A stretch of DNA of 64,000 nucleotides from Acheta domesticus (GCA_031308135.1 JAHLJT010000631.1:212768731-212832730), one strand, 5' to 3'. Shown: positions 34,550-47,430, numbered from the stretch's first letter. Translations and numbers: made by a program. Notes: a model not told the origin generated them from the letters alone.

Positions 34550-35395
34550 TTGTGAATCGTCAGAATATAAAAGGGGTAATAAGAAATTGAACATATTTTC
34601 GGAAATCAAATGTTTTATTACGTAAATTTTCCGGTCCCCTTTCAAAATTTGCAGTGGGGGAAGACACGGACCATTTCTCCTCTATGCGTACACCTGTGGC
34701 CCACTCACTCAAAATGTCAAAATTTTATTTTTGAGAATTTTTTTCTCGTCATACAAACACTTTATTAAAAACTACTCTTCTTCAAATGAAATTTGTTGTT
34801 AACAATTATTTACTTAATTAATGTGTATATTTTTCGATAATATGAGTAGTTTTCATGTCATTTTGAATGAAATATGGGTAATTTTAAAAGTAAGATTCAC
34901 TCAAGAACGGATCCAAATTTTTTCTTTCAACATCTTGAATGGATAGTGTTAAATGTACGGAATAACATGACGGACACGCCATTTTAATGTTTTTTGTTGT
35001 TTTTTAAACAAAACACAATGTATTTTTAAAATCTCCCACGTTAAAATGTACACCTTAGAGGCATTTAATTGTTTAATACGTTTGTTAACACAGAACCATC
35101 AAAGTGTCTCTAATGATAGTATTTCGAAATTCCGAAAGTTTTTTATTGTATGGGAATAAAAATGATGTATTTTCGAAAACTTTCGCAACATATTTTCTCA
35201 CAAAAGTGCTCAATTATTTTACTCAGAAACCTCCATTTTGGAAAAGAGTTTGTTTCTCTAGTGCATTACGAAAATCTGATTTCAGTGAAGATATTTGTAG
35301 CTCCAAAAATGAAAGAAATGAAAAATGTTGGTGTTTTTCATCAAACACTGTTCAAAAATATATATTGAATAGAAAAGGAAAATAAACAATTGTGT
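34550..35395. repeat. AT-rich degenerate repeat family, copy A
   Basis: Contains phrases (near 34,780, 34,840 and 34,905) that align with units at 36.9-37.3 kb: a 'TTCAAATGAAATTTG' block followed by 'GAATGAAATATGGGTAATTTT' and an 'ACGGATCCAAATTTTTTCTT' block. No protein is recognisable. Confidence 0.45.
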
Positions 35396-35399
35396 TAAT

Positions 35400-36480
35400 T
35401 GATATTATCGTTCTTCGTGCGCTTAAGATTTGACAGGTGTAATGCGTCGAAACAAATCACCACGGCATGCATTTTGCTCTAAACAATGCGTTAATCTCGA
35501 CGAGATCAAATATATCAAGGTGAAGGCCTTTGAAGATCAAGTTTCAGAGATTTAATGTAGTGAATAAAGTGTTTCAGGTGTGGAATATTGAAAGAATAAT
35601 ATAGCATGGTATATTTGTCCTCCTAGTTTACTATTTAGCGACTATATTTGAAGTGCATTAGTTGGAATGGTTTTATAACTGAAATGGGCTTGTATAATGT
35701 TCTTGATTGCAAAAGAAAGTATTGCAGTGCGTATCATTGCAATATTCAGCGTTTTAATTCCCTAAAGAGAGATCGCTAAGATGTAAATGGTTGAGAAATG
35801 CATATAGTGACAGTTTCACAGTAAGTGATGGAGCTACATTTTGCGTTTAGAATTTTAGATCGGTAATAATTAAATGTGTGATAACAGAATTTAAAACAGG
35901 GAAAAATATGGTCAGTACGAGAGCCTTATAAAATATGAAAACTTTGAACTATGAGTACTTAATAATTATTTCACACCAGTCGAGTTGTAATTCAGTAAGT
36001 ATAATGTATGAAAATATTCAGAAGAACTAGCCAACAAATTTAACAATGAGACCCGGAGAAATGGAGTACATCGTAGAAAGAACATTTCACAGACAATTTT
36101 GAATATTTTGTCAAACACGGAACAAACTTGAAAACACTTATTTTGTTTGCTAAGCTTTCCAGGTCTTTAGAAAAAATTCCTTGGAGTCAGGAAAGGAAAT
36201 ATATGACATGTGAGAATGAATCACACTGGATAATTTGGTAAGCCACCTTGTTTTCGTATTGCAATTTGTTCTAAAAAAATAATTCTTCAAATGGGGTCAT
36301 GTAAAATTGTTTGATAAAACGAGTATTTTCGCTTAATTTTTACTATCTCGCCTTATTTCGAAAGAAGACAAAGTATTGTATCTTGTGCCAAAAATGACAT
36401 TTTTTTGATAGAAAACTTTATTAATAAACTCTGGCAATGGGTAAATGATTTTCCTTTATGTAGGAAATAACTTCCTCTAA
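35400..36480. other. AT-rich intergenic, nothing recognised
   Basis: No supported features. Confidence 0.5.
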
Positions 36481-36484
36481 TATG

Positions 36485-37850
36485 TTGTGTAGTCAGAGTT
36501 CATATTTTGCAGTAGCTTGGAACTGAAAAATTGACGGCAAAACGTCTGTCTGTCCGACAGTCTGTTTGTGGTCAAGGCTAGCGGCAAAACCGTTGGGGAG
36601 ATTTTCTCCAAAATTCATTTCGAGCTCAATGAACTCAAGGATCCGGGAGTTTGAAACGGATCTTTTGATTTTTTGAGGGGGGTGGTACTTTACACGAAAC
36701 CTGAAGAACATACAAATTTTCTCAAAACTTGCTAGAATTTTTTATTAAACTTTGTCATTGATTAGCGTAAAAAACGCTAAAACAATGGTGCAGTTATAAT
36801 TGTCCTTGAAATCCCCCAATTTTTCGAAAATTGCAAAAGTTCAATTTTTGTTCGCCTCTTTCGTACAACTACAATATTGATGCAAGATATTTTTACTTAA
36901 TGAAATCTGTTTTTCAAAGACAGATCTTGAAATGAGGTCTGTTTAAAAAATGAGTCGTTTTGTGTAGTTTTGAGTGAAAAATAGGCAAGTTTTAAATAAT
37001 TATTTTTCAAGAAACGGCTTCAATTTTTTTCTATAACTTTCCTCCTCGTGTGTATTAAAAGACAATAAAGAAAATGGTAATGGTCCTATTTCCGACGAAT
37101 TCTTCGTAAATTTTGAAAATTCCAAAAAGTTGACATTGCAAAAGTAGAATATTGACGATAGACTTTTTGTCTTTAATAAAATCTGTCCTAAAATAGATAT
37201 TTAAAAAATATATGTACGATTGTTTCGAGAATCAACTAATTTTCACGTAATTTCTGCTTGATGTTGAAGAAAATTATAAAAAACCTTTTTCTGAAAAATC
37301 ATTCCCAATTTTTTCAATTTTTTTCCACGAGTAGAACAAGGGGCGGTTAAAAGGATGGCACAGGTATCATTTTTATTGATCCTTCTGAATTTGCGAAAAT
37401 TGCAAAAAGTCAGAATAATGTGAGAATAAATGCTATTTTACCATCAATAATTTATTGGAGTAAATGAAATTTATATTTTTTTCTCAAAACGGCTGCAAGT
37501 TTTTTCTTTAAATGTTTTCTCGGATAGAGGTAAAACCACTTAAAAACGGTACAGGTCTCATTTTTGTTGAATTCTCTGAATATTTGAAAGTTGTAAAAAT
37601 TACAAATACCGCCAGAAAGTGTGATGTAGCACACGTAGTTCTCGTATTGTTTGGCGAGTCTTTTAGAATAAATTTTCCTAACAGCGTCGCATACTACACA
37701 CAGCGAATTTTTATTGATGCTAAGAAAAGTAGTCAATTTGGGATTGTCTTGGAGAACACTGAGTATTCTTCACGTGTTTTATTCTCTGCGTTTATCATAT
37801 TTCAAGTAATTTTCACGTTAAATTTTATTGAACTTCACAACTTCAAACTG
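36485..37850 (+). repeat. AT-rich degenerate repeat family, copy B, internally tandem
   Basis: The opening 230 bases align with 43,470-43,690. They share GTGTAG(T/C)CAGA, ACGGCAAAACGTCTGTC-like, GCTAGCGGC and TTTTGATTTT blocks. Inside, a recurring unit of about 190-280 bases can be traced by its 'AATGGTACAGGTCTCATTTTT ... GAAAATTGCAAAA' theme near 36,780, 37,070, 37,350 and 37,540. The 113-codon frame at 37,512-37,853 lies within this repeat and is not supported as a gene. Confidence 0.55.
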
Positions 37851-37859
37851 TAAATATAT

Positions 37860-38120
37860 CTGTAAGAGTCTCTGATATTAGCTCAGTAGTTTGAAATAAA
37901 ATTGGATTACGACTTACCTTGTGCCAATTTACCATCATTGAGTGGGTCAAAATAAACTTTCAATAAAATAATAAAAAATATTTAATCTGTTGTAAATTTA
38001 AAAATATTGAAAATCATAGTTGAGCACGACTCACTAAGTAATGGAGAGTCAAGCGTCACCTGATATGGAAGTTACTAAAGCAAATGAGATAAATTTGGAG
38101 TTTAAAGACATTGTGGAGTT
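37860..38120. other. AT-rich intergenic
   Basis: Nothing recognised. Confidence 0.45.
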
Positions 38121-38127
38121 TTTGCAC

Positions 38128-38237
38128 GCCACAGCGGACAGCACTATCGATCTTCTGCGCATGCGCAGTTCAAGTTTCCCGTCACTTTTGGGCATGTGTG
38201 CATTCGTAGAAGATCGATAGTGCTGTCCGCTGTGCCG
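38128..38237. mobile_element. short palindromic MITE / hairpin
   Basis: CACAGCGGACAGCACTATCG at 38,130 and its reverse complement ending near 38,235 form arms of about 34 bases plus weaker inner pairing, about 110 bp in all. GCGCATGCGC lies next to the left arm end. Confidence 0.75.
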
Positions 38238-38239
38238 TA

Positions 38240-39565
38240 TATTTCAGTTTATCAAAACGACTATTCTTTAATTTCCTAATCAGCAGGAAAAAAGTTCTGT
38301 ACTTTTTTGATGTATCCCCTTGAGTATTATTTTTGTTAATGTATGGTTCTTCGATAAAGATAATGTTCATTTCATGCGGTATTACAGTCTCGATAGTTTT
38401 GATAAGTGTGTTTTTTGCACTTCGGGAGTAACAGTTTTATTTGAAGGCACATTATGCTGAATTGTGAAGATTTTATGGAATTCTTCGCATGGTTAATATT
38501 GTTTGCCATCTTGGTAATCGGTGTTTGCTATGTTCCTTTGAAAGGCTGAATTGTTGCTAAGGCAGGGTCTTGTCTACGGACGAGTGATTTTTCACATATT
38601 TTACTTTTGCTGAATTTGTTGAATTTGACTAAGATTATACTATTTATACATAGATATATTTGTAATATGACAAGCGCTTTTCCTGTGATTGACAGCGCAC
38701 TGTGGGTTGGTCTCATCGCCTTTATGCCTTGATACCTGTGGTTATATTCACTGCATTTAAACCAACGTTGTAACATTATATAACTGTCCTGTGAACATAC
38801 GCATCAGCCATATTTGATGTTCTTCCACTGCATAAGAATATTTCTGGTTAGCAATTTTACTTTAGAATTTGACCAATTTACTACATTTAATCTTGCAATC
38901 AAAAATAAATTTTGAAGTAATGATTTCACCCTACGTACTTAATTCCGCGTTTTCTAGGGTCATTGATTATTCTCCGCTTCCTTTGCGATTTCTTCTGTGT
39001 ATAAAAGATTATGGTACAAAGATTCCTAAGATAATGTGCCTTAAATTCAGCATCATTGCTACAAGTCTCGTTAATTTTATACCGTAATTTCTTCTAAGTA
39101 ATTATATATAGAGTTTGTTTCGATTAATACTCTTCCATTTCAAGGGAATTTAAGGACACTCACATCGAAGTTTATTGCAAAGGGTTCCACTTTGTATTTC
39201 AAAACACATTTTAAGCTTCCCTAAATTCATTTCTTTTGGGACACTCAATTTGAGTTCTTTTTTCTTTCGAAGAACTTTTTTACATTGTCACCTCTGCATT
39301 TATTCTCCCGTTCTCACATGAGCGTTGTCGCGATTTCTGTAGTTCCGGAAGTATCTTCTGGAGTTCACCTACCCTTTCCATATTTTCTGTTTGGTATTTT
39401 TGGCTGCTTTCTGGAATAGATGACGAAGAACCAAAGAACCTTGTATATGTTCATCCATAACTTCTGCTATGTTTACGTGATGTGTATTAAATTATTAAAA
39501 AATAAATTAATATAATATTCTTATTTTATTATTAACAATTTTTTGCGTGTAATTAAACAATTTGC
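38240..39565. other. AT-rich intergenic, nothing recognised
   Basis: No supported gene. It may include decayed 3' sequence of the piggyBac element on the minus strand. Confidence 0.45.
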
Positions 39566-39572
39566 TAAGACT

Positions 39573-40064
39573 TTAGTTGCTAAACAACTCTGAGAGTTCT
39601 TCTGGAAAGCATCTAATATTTGGAATTAATTTTTCTAACGTTTCTGTGTGTGTTGTCACATACAAGCCCATGTTTCGTAGCAGAATTTGAAATCTTTTCA
39701 AATTCAAAGTACAATGGAAAATTTCAATACCCATATTATCCACTTCCCACAATTCAGCAAGATTTGGGTGCCCTGATTTCACAGACCAACCCAAAATACG
39801 TAGCACAATTACTGCCTTCTTTTCCCCTTTGTCAGTCTTATTGGTGCTGCGATCATTTTTCTTCCTCTCTAAATCCATTTCATTTTTGATGTTGGTGGAT
39901 TCTGTAATTCTATCAATCATATCCAAATTAATGAGCAAGGAAAACATTATCCTGGTATTTTGGAATTGCTTGCAGACTGCTTTTTCCAGGGCGGAGAGTA
40001 ACGATATTCTATTCCCGCTTTCAGCAAAAGTTGGCGTATTCTTCCACTCCTTTCTTAATATATA
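39573..40064 (-). pseudogene. piggyBac-type transposase fragment
   Basis: The 124-codon minus-strand frame (39,573-39,947) contains the block seen near the start of the catalytic region in piggyBac transposases (DDE_Tnp_1_7). There is a hydrophobic stretch, then Lys-Ser-Gly-His-Pro-Asn, Glu-Leu-Trp-Glu, and Gly-Ile-Glu-Ile-Phe ... Leu-Lys-Arg-Phe-Gln-Ile-Leu-Leu-Arg. Upstream sequence to about 40,064 looks like the preceding region in another frame. The frame ends at a stop at 39,573, so the later catalytic aspartates are lost. A full family member is about 550-600 residues. The enzyme cuts and pastes DNA at TTAA sites; this copy is dead. Its 5' terminus is preserved near 40.2-40.4 kb. Confidence 0.65.
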
Positions 40065-40195
40065 AAGTGACCTAAAATGTTCGTAGTACTTCAGTATTAA
40101 TTTTGCAGGGGAATTCTAACGTAAAAATACGGCATGCAATACGTTCCCAAACTAATAGAATGTACGAGACTGAAGACACCTTTGATAACGTAGAA

Positions 40196-40413
40196 GGTAA
40201 CGCGGGGGTCTCTGGGCACCCCAAACAAAACAATAGCTTACTATACGGATAAAACTCACTAAACTGGCAAACTGAGAACACAGTAAGTATCATGATACAA
40301 AAAGAGAAAGGTACTAAAGCAATGGTCAGGGTTGCCAACATGGGAAATACAACACGCGGGAAGAAGGGTTCGTGGAGGTCCCACAGACCCCTGCGTTACC
40401 ACTCCCGGGTTAA
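40196..40413. mobile_element. piggyBac 5' terminus with subterminal inverted repeat and TTAA
   Basis: GGTAACGCGGGGGTCTCTGG at 40,196 is inverted at 40,374-40,400 with few mismatches. Nine bases later the element appears to end in CCCGGG abutting TTAA at 40,410-40,413. piggyBac termini have the form GGG|TTAA. The opposite TTAA|CCC end was not found. Confidence 0.6.
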
Positions 40414-40600
40414 AGAAAATTGGAAATGGGGACCCCCCAAAACCTGTACTTCTATCAAAATCTCAAAATCTATTTTTTGCACAATTATAGTTCACTGGTA
40501 CGACAAAGTATAAATTCAGACATTTGTATTTCAGTTTCAAGAAATAATTGTGCAAATACAAGACATTTAATTCTTTCATAATTTTCCTTATTTGTAAGTT

Positions 40601-40735
40601 AGAGGAGGAAGAAGAAACAGAAGAAGAAAAAGGGGAAGATGAAGAAAAAAGAGGAGGAAGAAGAAAAGAAAGAGAAAAGGAGGAGGAAGAAGAGGAAAAG
40701 CAAGAAAATGAAGAGGAAGAAAAAGAACAAAAGAT
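40601..40735 (+). repeat. polypurine tract (GAA/GGA)
   Basis: About 135 bases nearly all A or G on the plus strand. The 82-codon open frame here gives a Glu/Lys-rich peptide and is a low-complexity product. Confidence 0.9.
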
Positions 40736-40739
40736 TTTA

Positions 40740-41310
40740 GAAATATTTCTGGTAACATATTTTTCTTTAGAACGAAAGTGTTTTGTTTTGTGGTGACAAT
40801 GAAGGTGCTAGTTCAGAGCGTGACCAACTTAAACCAGTCGTTCATGGAAAGGAATTAAATCCACAGTTCCTATTGCGTTGTTTATTCATTTCTCTTGCGT
40901 GAGCTCTCAGCATGCTCGTTGTATTAAATATCCGGCACTTCTGTTGCCTATTACAGAAACAAATGATCCTATCTTCTGGGAGCCTTAAATGAACACCTCG
41001 TAATATATTTTCAATGATACACAGAAAGATGACAGAACACTGGAATATGTAATGTGTCGTCAAATAAAAGGCTAAAACTTGGAAAGAACTTTGTGGTTAT
41101 TTTACTTTCTCATTCTTCACAAGTCGTTTCCCAGATTGAATAGATATTACTCGTAATTCCGTGAGTTACTTTTCATTTGTGCATCTACAGTTGTTGAGAT
41201 TTTAACACATTATCAACCTCAATATATTTTATTAGTGTTTGAATTGTTCTCTCTGATTAACAAATCGTTTATTTCCACGAAATATTGGACTCTGAACTTG
41301 CAGAAAAGTA
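40740..41310. other. AT-rich intergenic, nothing recognised
   Basis: No supported features. Confidence 0.45.
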
Positions 41311-41314
41311 AAAA

Positions 41315-41680
41315 TTGATTTCCAATAGAGCCCGATCAGTAGCGTTTTCCGACGTCCTTTCTTTCCTTGTTTCCATCATTAACGTAATGACACCCGACAC
41401 TTTTTCTATTGAACTCTGTGTAAAAAAGGGAAGGAAAATGATAGAAAGTTATAACAAAGTGAATGCAGTTCTTTTGCCTCCAGCTATTGGGTCAACATGT
41501 CACTGGATTTTTTACATGATACAAATGCTTCTAAAACTTTACCTCGAAAGGGAGGATGCGAAAAAACGATTGATCGATATGCCAGCAAAAGGCAAGAATG
41601 TGGTTGAACCTTGCTTCTGGAACCCGCATACTACGCAAGCTCTGGCAAGGAGTAAGAACGCTTATAAATGCACTCACTGA
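41315..41680 (+). other. 121-codon open frame, not recognised
   Basis: One of the longer unexplained frames in non-repetitive, balanced sequence. It starts at TTG in the reading used (no early in-frame ATG). The peptide has hydrophobic stretches but no motif I know, and no splice or promoter signals support it. Probably chance or an old transposon piece. Confidence 0.15.
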
Positions 41681-41959
41681 TTTAGATACAGGATGCCGGG
41701 AATTTGTCTCAGACGTTTATCACTAACTTCCTTGGCGTGTCTACCTGACATTTCTTCCAACATTCCACCGTTGACTTGTAACTAGATATCGTCCTGAAAG
41801 TTTCCCTGTAGGAGTTGCATTTGATACTGCGAGGGCGGGGTAGAATCAAAGAAACTGCTCAACCTCGATCCATTTTGCGGTTTAGCATGCTGTATCTTCC
41901 GAGAACGTTTAACAAGTCCAAGACTCATTTCCAAAACTTTGTGTTGCAAATTGCTCTTC

Positions 41960-42095
41960 CTACTGAATTTCATTGGGGATCGGATGGAGGGCAGGGCGCA
42001 GACACGCGCGACTCGGTGGCGCTGGCGGCGCCCTGGGGAACGCCTCTCTGGAAATGGACGGAGAGTCGCTCGCGAAGAGAAGTTTTAGTGCTTCC
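41960..42095. other. small GC-rich patch
   Basis: About 100 bases of CpG-containing sequence in AT-rich surroundings. No exon supported. Confidence 0.35.
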
Positions 42096-42099
42096 ATCC

Positions 42100-43465
42100 T
42101 AATAAACGCCATCAAGTTACAAAAACTTCTAGCCTGTTTTAACACACATTGCTCGAAGAGCTTGAAAATTAATGCTTTTTTACGTCACCTCTAAAATTAG
42201 TGGATACTGTTCGGAGTAAAACGGTTAATCGATCGTGAGTTGAGTGTATTTGAGAGAACAAAATTATTGAATGATTTTCTTAAAACGTCTAGTAAAGCAG
42301 TGACTCTTGCAATTAAGGCGTTATTCTGATTACGAGTCTGTAGTCAAATGGTGGTATAGAGAAAAATCTCAATTAAAAGCTTGTAGCACTTCTCTTTAAT
42401 GAAGCTTTGGAGGCTAACATCAATTAAAAATGCTCCTGATATAATAAACTCTTTGATAAAGTCCTTATTGGAATACCTTTATTATTGTAATAATTTGTGG
42501 CGGTGTTAATATTAGGCTACCACATATGTTGTAACAGTACTCAAAATTTCACTTTCTAAAGAACACAAAATAAACTGACAAATAATGGAACTGTGCAAAA
42601 TATAATAAGAAAAATAAACAGATACAAAACAATCGGCATACACTAAAACTTTGTGTGTAATCCATTCAATCAAATTACTCACTGTGAATGGAATAAAAAC
42701 AGACTTTTTACAAAGGAAATAGCTTCAAAAATATCTTTATCGATCTCCATAACAAGAAATACAAAAATGAAAGGAACAATGAAAAAGACACCTTCCATTC
42801 AAAAGCACGAAACGGTACATTAACAATGCAAAACATTGTATAACAAAATGTGAACAAAGTCTCGTTATGCTGCCATACCAAATTAAATTTCATTGATTAT
42901 AGAATAAACCACGGAGATTCATTGAAACATGTGGAAGCTTTTAATCAAGAAATCGCCTCAATTTTGACATTCAGGAATAAGGAACCAGAGAACAAAATAG
43001 TTTATTGAATTTGTGCACGGATTTTGGTTAAATAAATATTAATATCAAGTACCATTATAATAAAAATTTTTGGAATTTAATGAATAAAATAAGATAAATG
43101 GGTAAATACGTCGATTCGTAAATAAAATTACGGACGATTTTCAAAGAATTTAAGGAAGATTAACTATTGTATGAATACTGGTTTTTAACAATTTTTTTAG
43201 TTTATCCCGTAACAACTTCAAAATTTATTTGAATTTTGATTTACAGCACAATATAAAACAATATAATTTTTTGATCATCAGCGAAGACGAATGTCAAGTA
43301 ATGTCATTGTGAATTTTTTCTTTCTCGCTACGGAATAGAGAGAAAGTTATGTAATACTGCGCGAGAAAACTGCGAATTAGCGGCAGTAAAACTCTTATCG
43401 CAGTGTTCTGATAACAAATATTTGGATAAAACCAGTTTGCTAAATTTAGAAAAAAATTCTGTATG
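42100..43465. other. AT-rich intergenic, nothing recognised
   Basis: No supported features. Confidence 0.5.
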
Positions 43466-43469
43466 ATGT

Positions 43470-44090
43470 GGTGTAGCCAGAATCCATGTTTTGTGTGTTC
43501 TTGATACCGAAAATTCGAGTGACGACAAAACATCTGTCCGTTCATCTGTGAATAACGCTAGCGGCTGAACTGTTCAGCGAATTTTCTGCAAAATTGATAC
43601 ATCCTAATCGATGTGGCTGATGTTGGGGTCCTTGAATTTGAAACCGATATTTTGATTTTGGAGGGTACTTTATATGAAGTTCCTCGGACATTTTAAATAT
43701 TTTTAAAAAAAATGGCTCTATAGTTTTTTATTAAATTGTGTTTTTGGATAGTGTGAAGGACGTTTAAGAGATTGATGTAGGTCTCATTGTTGTCGAAAAT
43801 CACAAAGTTCAACACTTTTCGGACAAAAATATTAAAGATACATATTTTTTTCTTTTAATGAAATCTGTTCTTTAAAGCTAGATTTTGAAATAAAGTGATG
43901 TATAATTTTCCGAAAATTCGGGTACATTTCGCATAATTTTGCGTGAAAATACGGGCGAGAAAGTACATGCTGTGTTAGCACCACTAGTTTTGTCAAGAAT
44001 CTTGTTTTTAGGTAATGAAGAGTAGAGTAATAAACTTGATACGCCGACCTTTATCCTTGATCTACCTCGCAAAATTTTCAGAAATCGTTA
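43470..44090 (+). repeat. AT-rich degenerate repeat family, copy C
   Basis: Aligns with 36,485-37,000 over at least 400 bases: GTGTAGCCAGAATCCATGTT, the ACGACAAAACATCTGTCCG block, GCTAGCGGC, TTTTGATTTTGGAGG and the TTTAATGAAATCTGTTCTTT block. Confidence 0.65.
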
Positions 44091-44214
44091 ATGTCTGTGG
44101 GGCAAATGAAAGAAAACAATAAAAAAGTCTACGATACCGCCGTGCGAATGTACTGGTAAAAGAGAAACTAATCAGAAAATCCTTATTTATCATCAATCAC
44201 CTGTAGTTATCTCC

Positions 44215-44660
44215 CCGCAGATGTGTCTAAACAGGCTTCCCGTGCCCTGGAGGAGGTCAAAGAGAGCACGTGAGGCGCGAGGGAAGTGGCTGAGGCGGGT
44301 GCGGAGCGGGGGGAGGGGCGGCAGGGCGCCACGACGGCGCGGCGCGGCGCGGCGCGGCGAAGAATGGAGCGAGGCGGGGAGGGGAAGGGCGGGGCGGCGG
44401 GGGCGGGCGCGCATAGCGATGGTGGCCGGCGCCCGCGCGCCGCCTGGGTATCGATGGGCGACGGCGCGTGGGAGCCTCGGGATCGATGCCAGGCAGCGCT
44501 GGCGGCCGACAGTCTGTCTGCGCGCCGGGGAGGGCGGCGGCATCGCCCTTTTCTGGCGCCCACTTTATGAAACTGCTTTCCGCTGAAGGGCGCTTCCGCG
44601 AACGGGCCCACGGGAGAGCGGCGCGCGACGAGACAAGAGCGAAGCGGTGGACGACGCGCG
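44215..44660. other. GC/CpG island 18
   Basis: CpG-rich with a run of GGCGC units at 44,337-44,358. Overlapping frames on both strands are not supported as genes. Confidence 0.5.
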
Positions 44661-44664
44661 GAAT

Positions 44665-46555
44665 TTGTGCGCTCACCTCTTGTTTCTCACGCGTTCTAAT
44701 GAACATTCTGGCCACTGGGAGGTTGGAGGGTTCGAAACTGGGCGGAAAAGACGGACCCACACCTTATTAATCACTTCTTCTCACTTAAAAAGAAAATAAA
44801 TAGAGGACCTAGTGATAAAAGTGAATAGAGAACTTAGAAAACGATTAGACAACTTAAGGTGTGTCCACTAAAGGTATGTGAAAGCGAAAAGACCAAGTTA
44901 ATCGAGTGCCGCCTGACCGTGGCCTATTTACTCCTTTTTCCTTTAAGAGGTGGAATGAGAATGCCTTTTCAGTCAATAACCCCTCCTTACGTTCAGAGTA
45001 AAAAATCACGCGGTAGTACAAGAACATGCGGCTTTGTAGGTAAATTCTCGTAGATAAGTGGGTATAATTTTACCTTTCCTGGCTGAAAAAATGTTTATTT
45101 GAAGTTTCAATTTAAACAGAATTACATTCAGTTCATTCAGTTTAGAATTAAATTCAGTTCAGTTTCAACAGAATTACATTTTGTTCATTTTTGATAGTTA
45201 ATGGAATGGACAGTACACTTTCATTAATTGTACTTCAGTTTATTATATAATTTGCACACTTGAGTCACCATACTTGATAGGATCGTATCATGTTATAGTA
45301 ACCGTCTTAAATATCCTTTCAGGTAGTAAGCGTGGCACAGCAGTAACGTGGGTGAATTTTTTTTTCATACCGGATAGTTTTTTTCCCGTGATTGACACCA
45401 TCTAAACCAATTTATAGAGTTCAATAAAATCATGTCAGTAAAAGGCGATCCGGCCGCTTGTGGAGAGAAACTTTCAGAAAGCAGCTAAAACATGACTGAA
45501 CTCTACCGTATTAAAATATATCATTGCATTAATTAATTAATAAATTATTGATTGTCTATCTAATCGTCATTCGGATGATAACATTTTCCAAAATCTTTGA
45601 AATGGGGAAATATGAACTGTACGCGGATATTATGGTTGCTCTGACTTTTGACTGTCGCTAAAAGACGAGACAATATCATAGTTTAAACAATTAAAACAGA
45701 AATGTGAGTATTTCGCTAACAATTCAGCTATAATTGGTTGATTATAGAGTTATCGATAAAACTGCTTGTTCGGCATGTACGAATATTACTATTTTCGTAT
45801 ATTACTATTTTCGTATTTCTACAACAGTACAAACAGAAGAAAAGCCTCACCAAGAAACATCTAGAAAGAAAATTACTTTACTCTTGTCTTTTTATTTCAT
45901 GACAACTTTTATCGCCCCAACATAAAACCTCATTTACTGTACTTGAGAACATTTACTTGTGACACAACCTTGTCGCTGAGTAAATCGGAGAAAAGAAATA
46001 GCTACGGCTGGAATTCACGAAGTGTTATTTGACACGTGTCGTCAAATTCGTGGGACATTTCCATGCAAATGTGTCACATAATTTTGACGTAACGGGCAGC
46101 AGTCGCCGCTTTTGTGGCCATTATAGTTCTCTCTCTCGCAATAATCGTGAATCACGACGACTGAGATATAGAAACCATTTTGCCTTTGCACCACATTGTA
46201 GTGCGTGTCTCATTATCATTAATGTCGCCCTTCGAGTTTCGTCGTTGGGTCACTGAAATGGAAGCAAAATACCGAGAAAGCTCAGGTCACGACATGCTGG
46301 AACAAAAGGGCCAACTCACGGCTCTCACTGTGAGAACGATTCAGTACATCTCATACTTGACGGTGTGAAGAGAATCCGCTGAAAATTTCACATAAATTCT
46401 TATACATTTCCTAGCAAAGATCAAGAAGATAAGACTTTGTTCTGCTTAAGCGATATTTGTAGCGGAAGGAAGTGCTTGTGCTGGCTACTATAACCCACGG
46501 CCACGTCCAAAGTTCGTGAGGGCGGAAGAAATATAAGGAGGGAAATTTTTCCGAC
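44665..46555. other. AT-rich intergenic
   Basis: Short duplications at 45,115-45,180 (CAGAATTACATT twice) and 45,790-45,815 (ATTACTATTTTCGTAT twice). No gene recognised. Confidence 0.45.
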
Positions 46556-46559
46556 GAGG

Positions 46560-46800
46560 GGCGAAAGAAAGGCGTTGCAGGCCGATAAGGAACCCGGCAC
46601 CCAGCCGAACGCACCTAACCGCCGGCGCGCACGAAGCGGGCGGCGCGAGCCCCGGCCACGGCGGCCCACGGGGAGCCGAAGGAGAAGGTGACGGCGCGGC
46701 GGGGAGTGGGAGACACAGCGGCGCTACGGGCGGAGATGTGGACAACGATTCGACGGCGGGTGGAAACAGGCTCGATACGACCTATCAGCTAACTGAGGGT
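46560..46800. other. GC/CpG island 19a
   Basis: CpG-rich, with GCCGATAAGG at 46,581-46,590, a variant of the motif in islands 1 and 22. Confidence 0.45.
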
Positions 46801-47059
46801 TGGGAAACGAATGAGTGGGCACTGGACGAAGATAGGAGAAATTGCGGAGACGGAGGAAATGAAGGTGATTAATGGCGTTGAGAAGAGAGGGTCGCAGGTG
46901 GAGAGAGAAATTGAATTTGTCACGCAGTGCTTTGGATGGTAGCTGCAGCAGCAGATAATAACGACATTTGGGAATAACGAAACAGAAGAGGGGAGAGGAT
47001 TAGTGCACCAGTGGTGGTTGGTTGTGTTCATACCGATGACGGCGAATTGGGGCAAAGCG

Positions 47060-47430
47060 GTGGAGATGCCCGTGGATCCAACAACGGGGGCTTTGGAAGG
47101 CGAAGCGCGGCAACGGCAGGAGCAGCGGGCGGGAGCGGGCGGGGAAGGGCTCGGCAGGGCACGCTAGCGCCCAGTAGCTATCGCCCGGGCTATCGCCGCT
47201 GTATCAGCGGCTGGACAAAGCGGCGGGCTCAGGTGTTGACGTCTCAATAGCGCCGTGACGAATCCGTCGATCGCGTGCGCGCCGCCCTGCACCCTGCGCC
47301 GCCGCTCGCCTGTCACGGCCCCTTACGCGCGCGCGGCGCAGCCACATCTCCCGCGCCGCCCTCCCCTCCCCGCCCCTCCCCTCACCTCTCACCACCCACG
47401 CCCCTTTGCTCAGGTGGAGCCGCGATGCAA
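47060..47430. other. GC/CpG island 19b
   Basis: CpG-rich with repeated CTATCGC/CTGTATCAGCGG GATA-type motifs at 47,178-47,212. No exon supported. Confidence 0.5.

Noticed and set aside
40548..40796. Glu-rich 82-codon frame
   Set aside because: Product of the polypurine tract.
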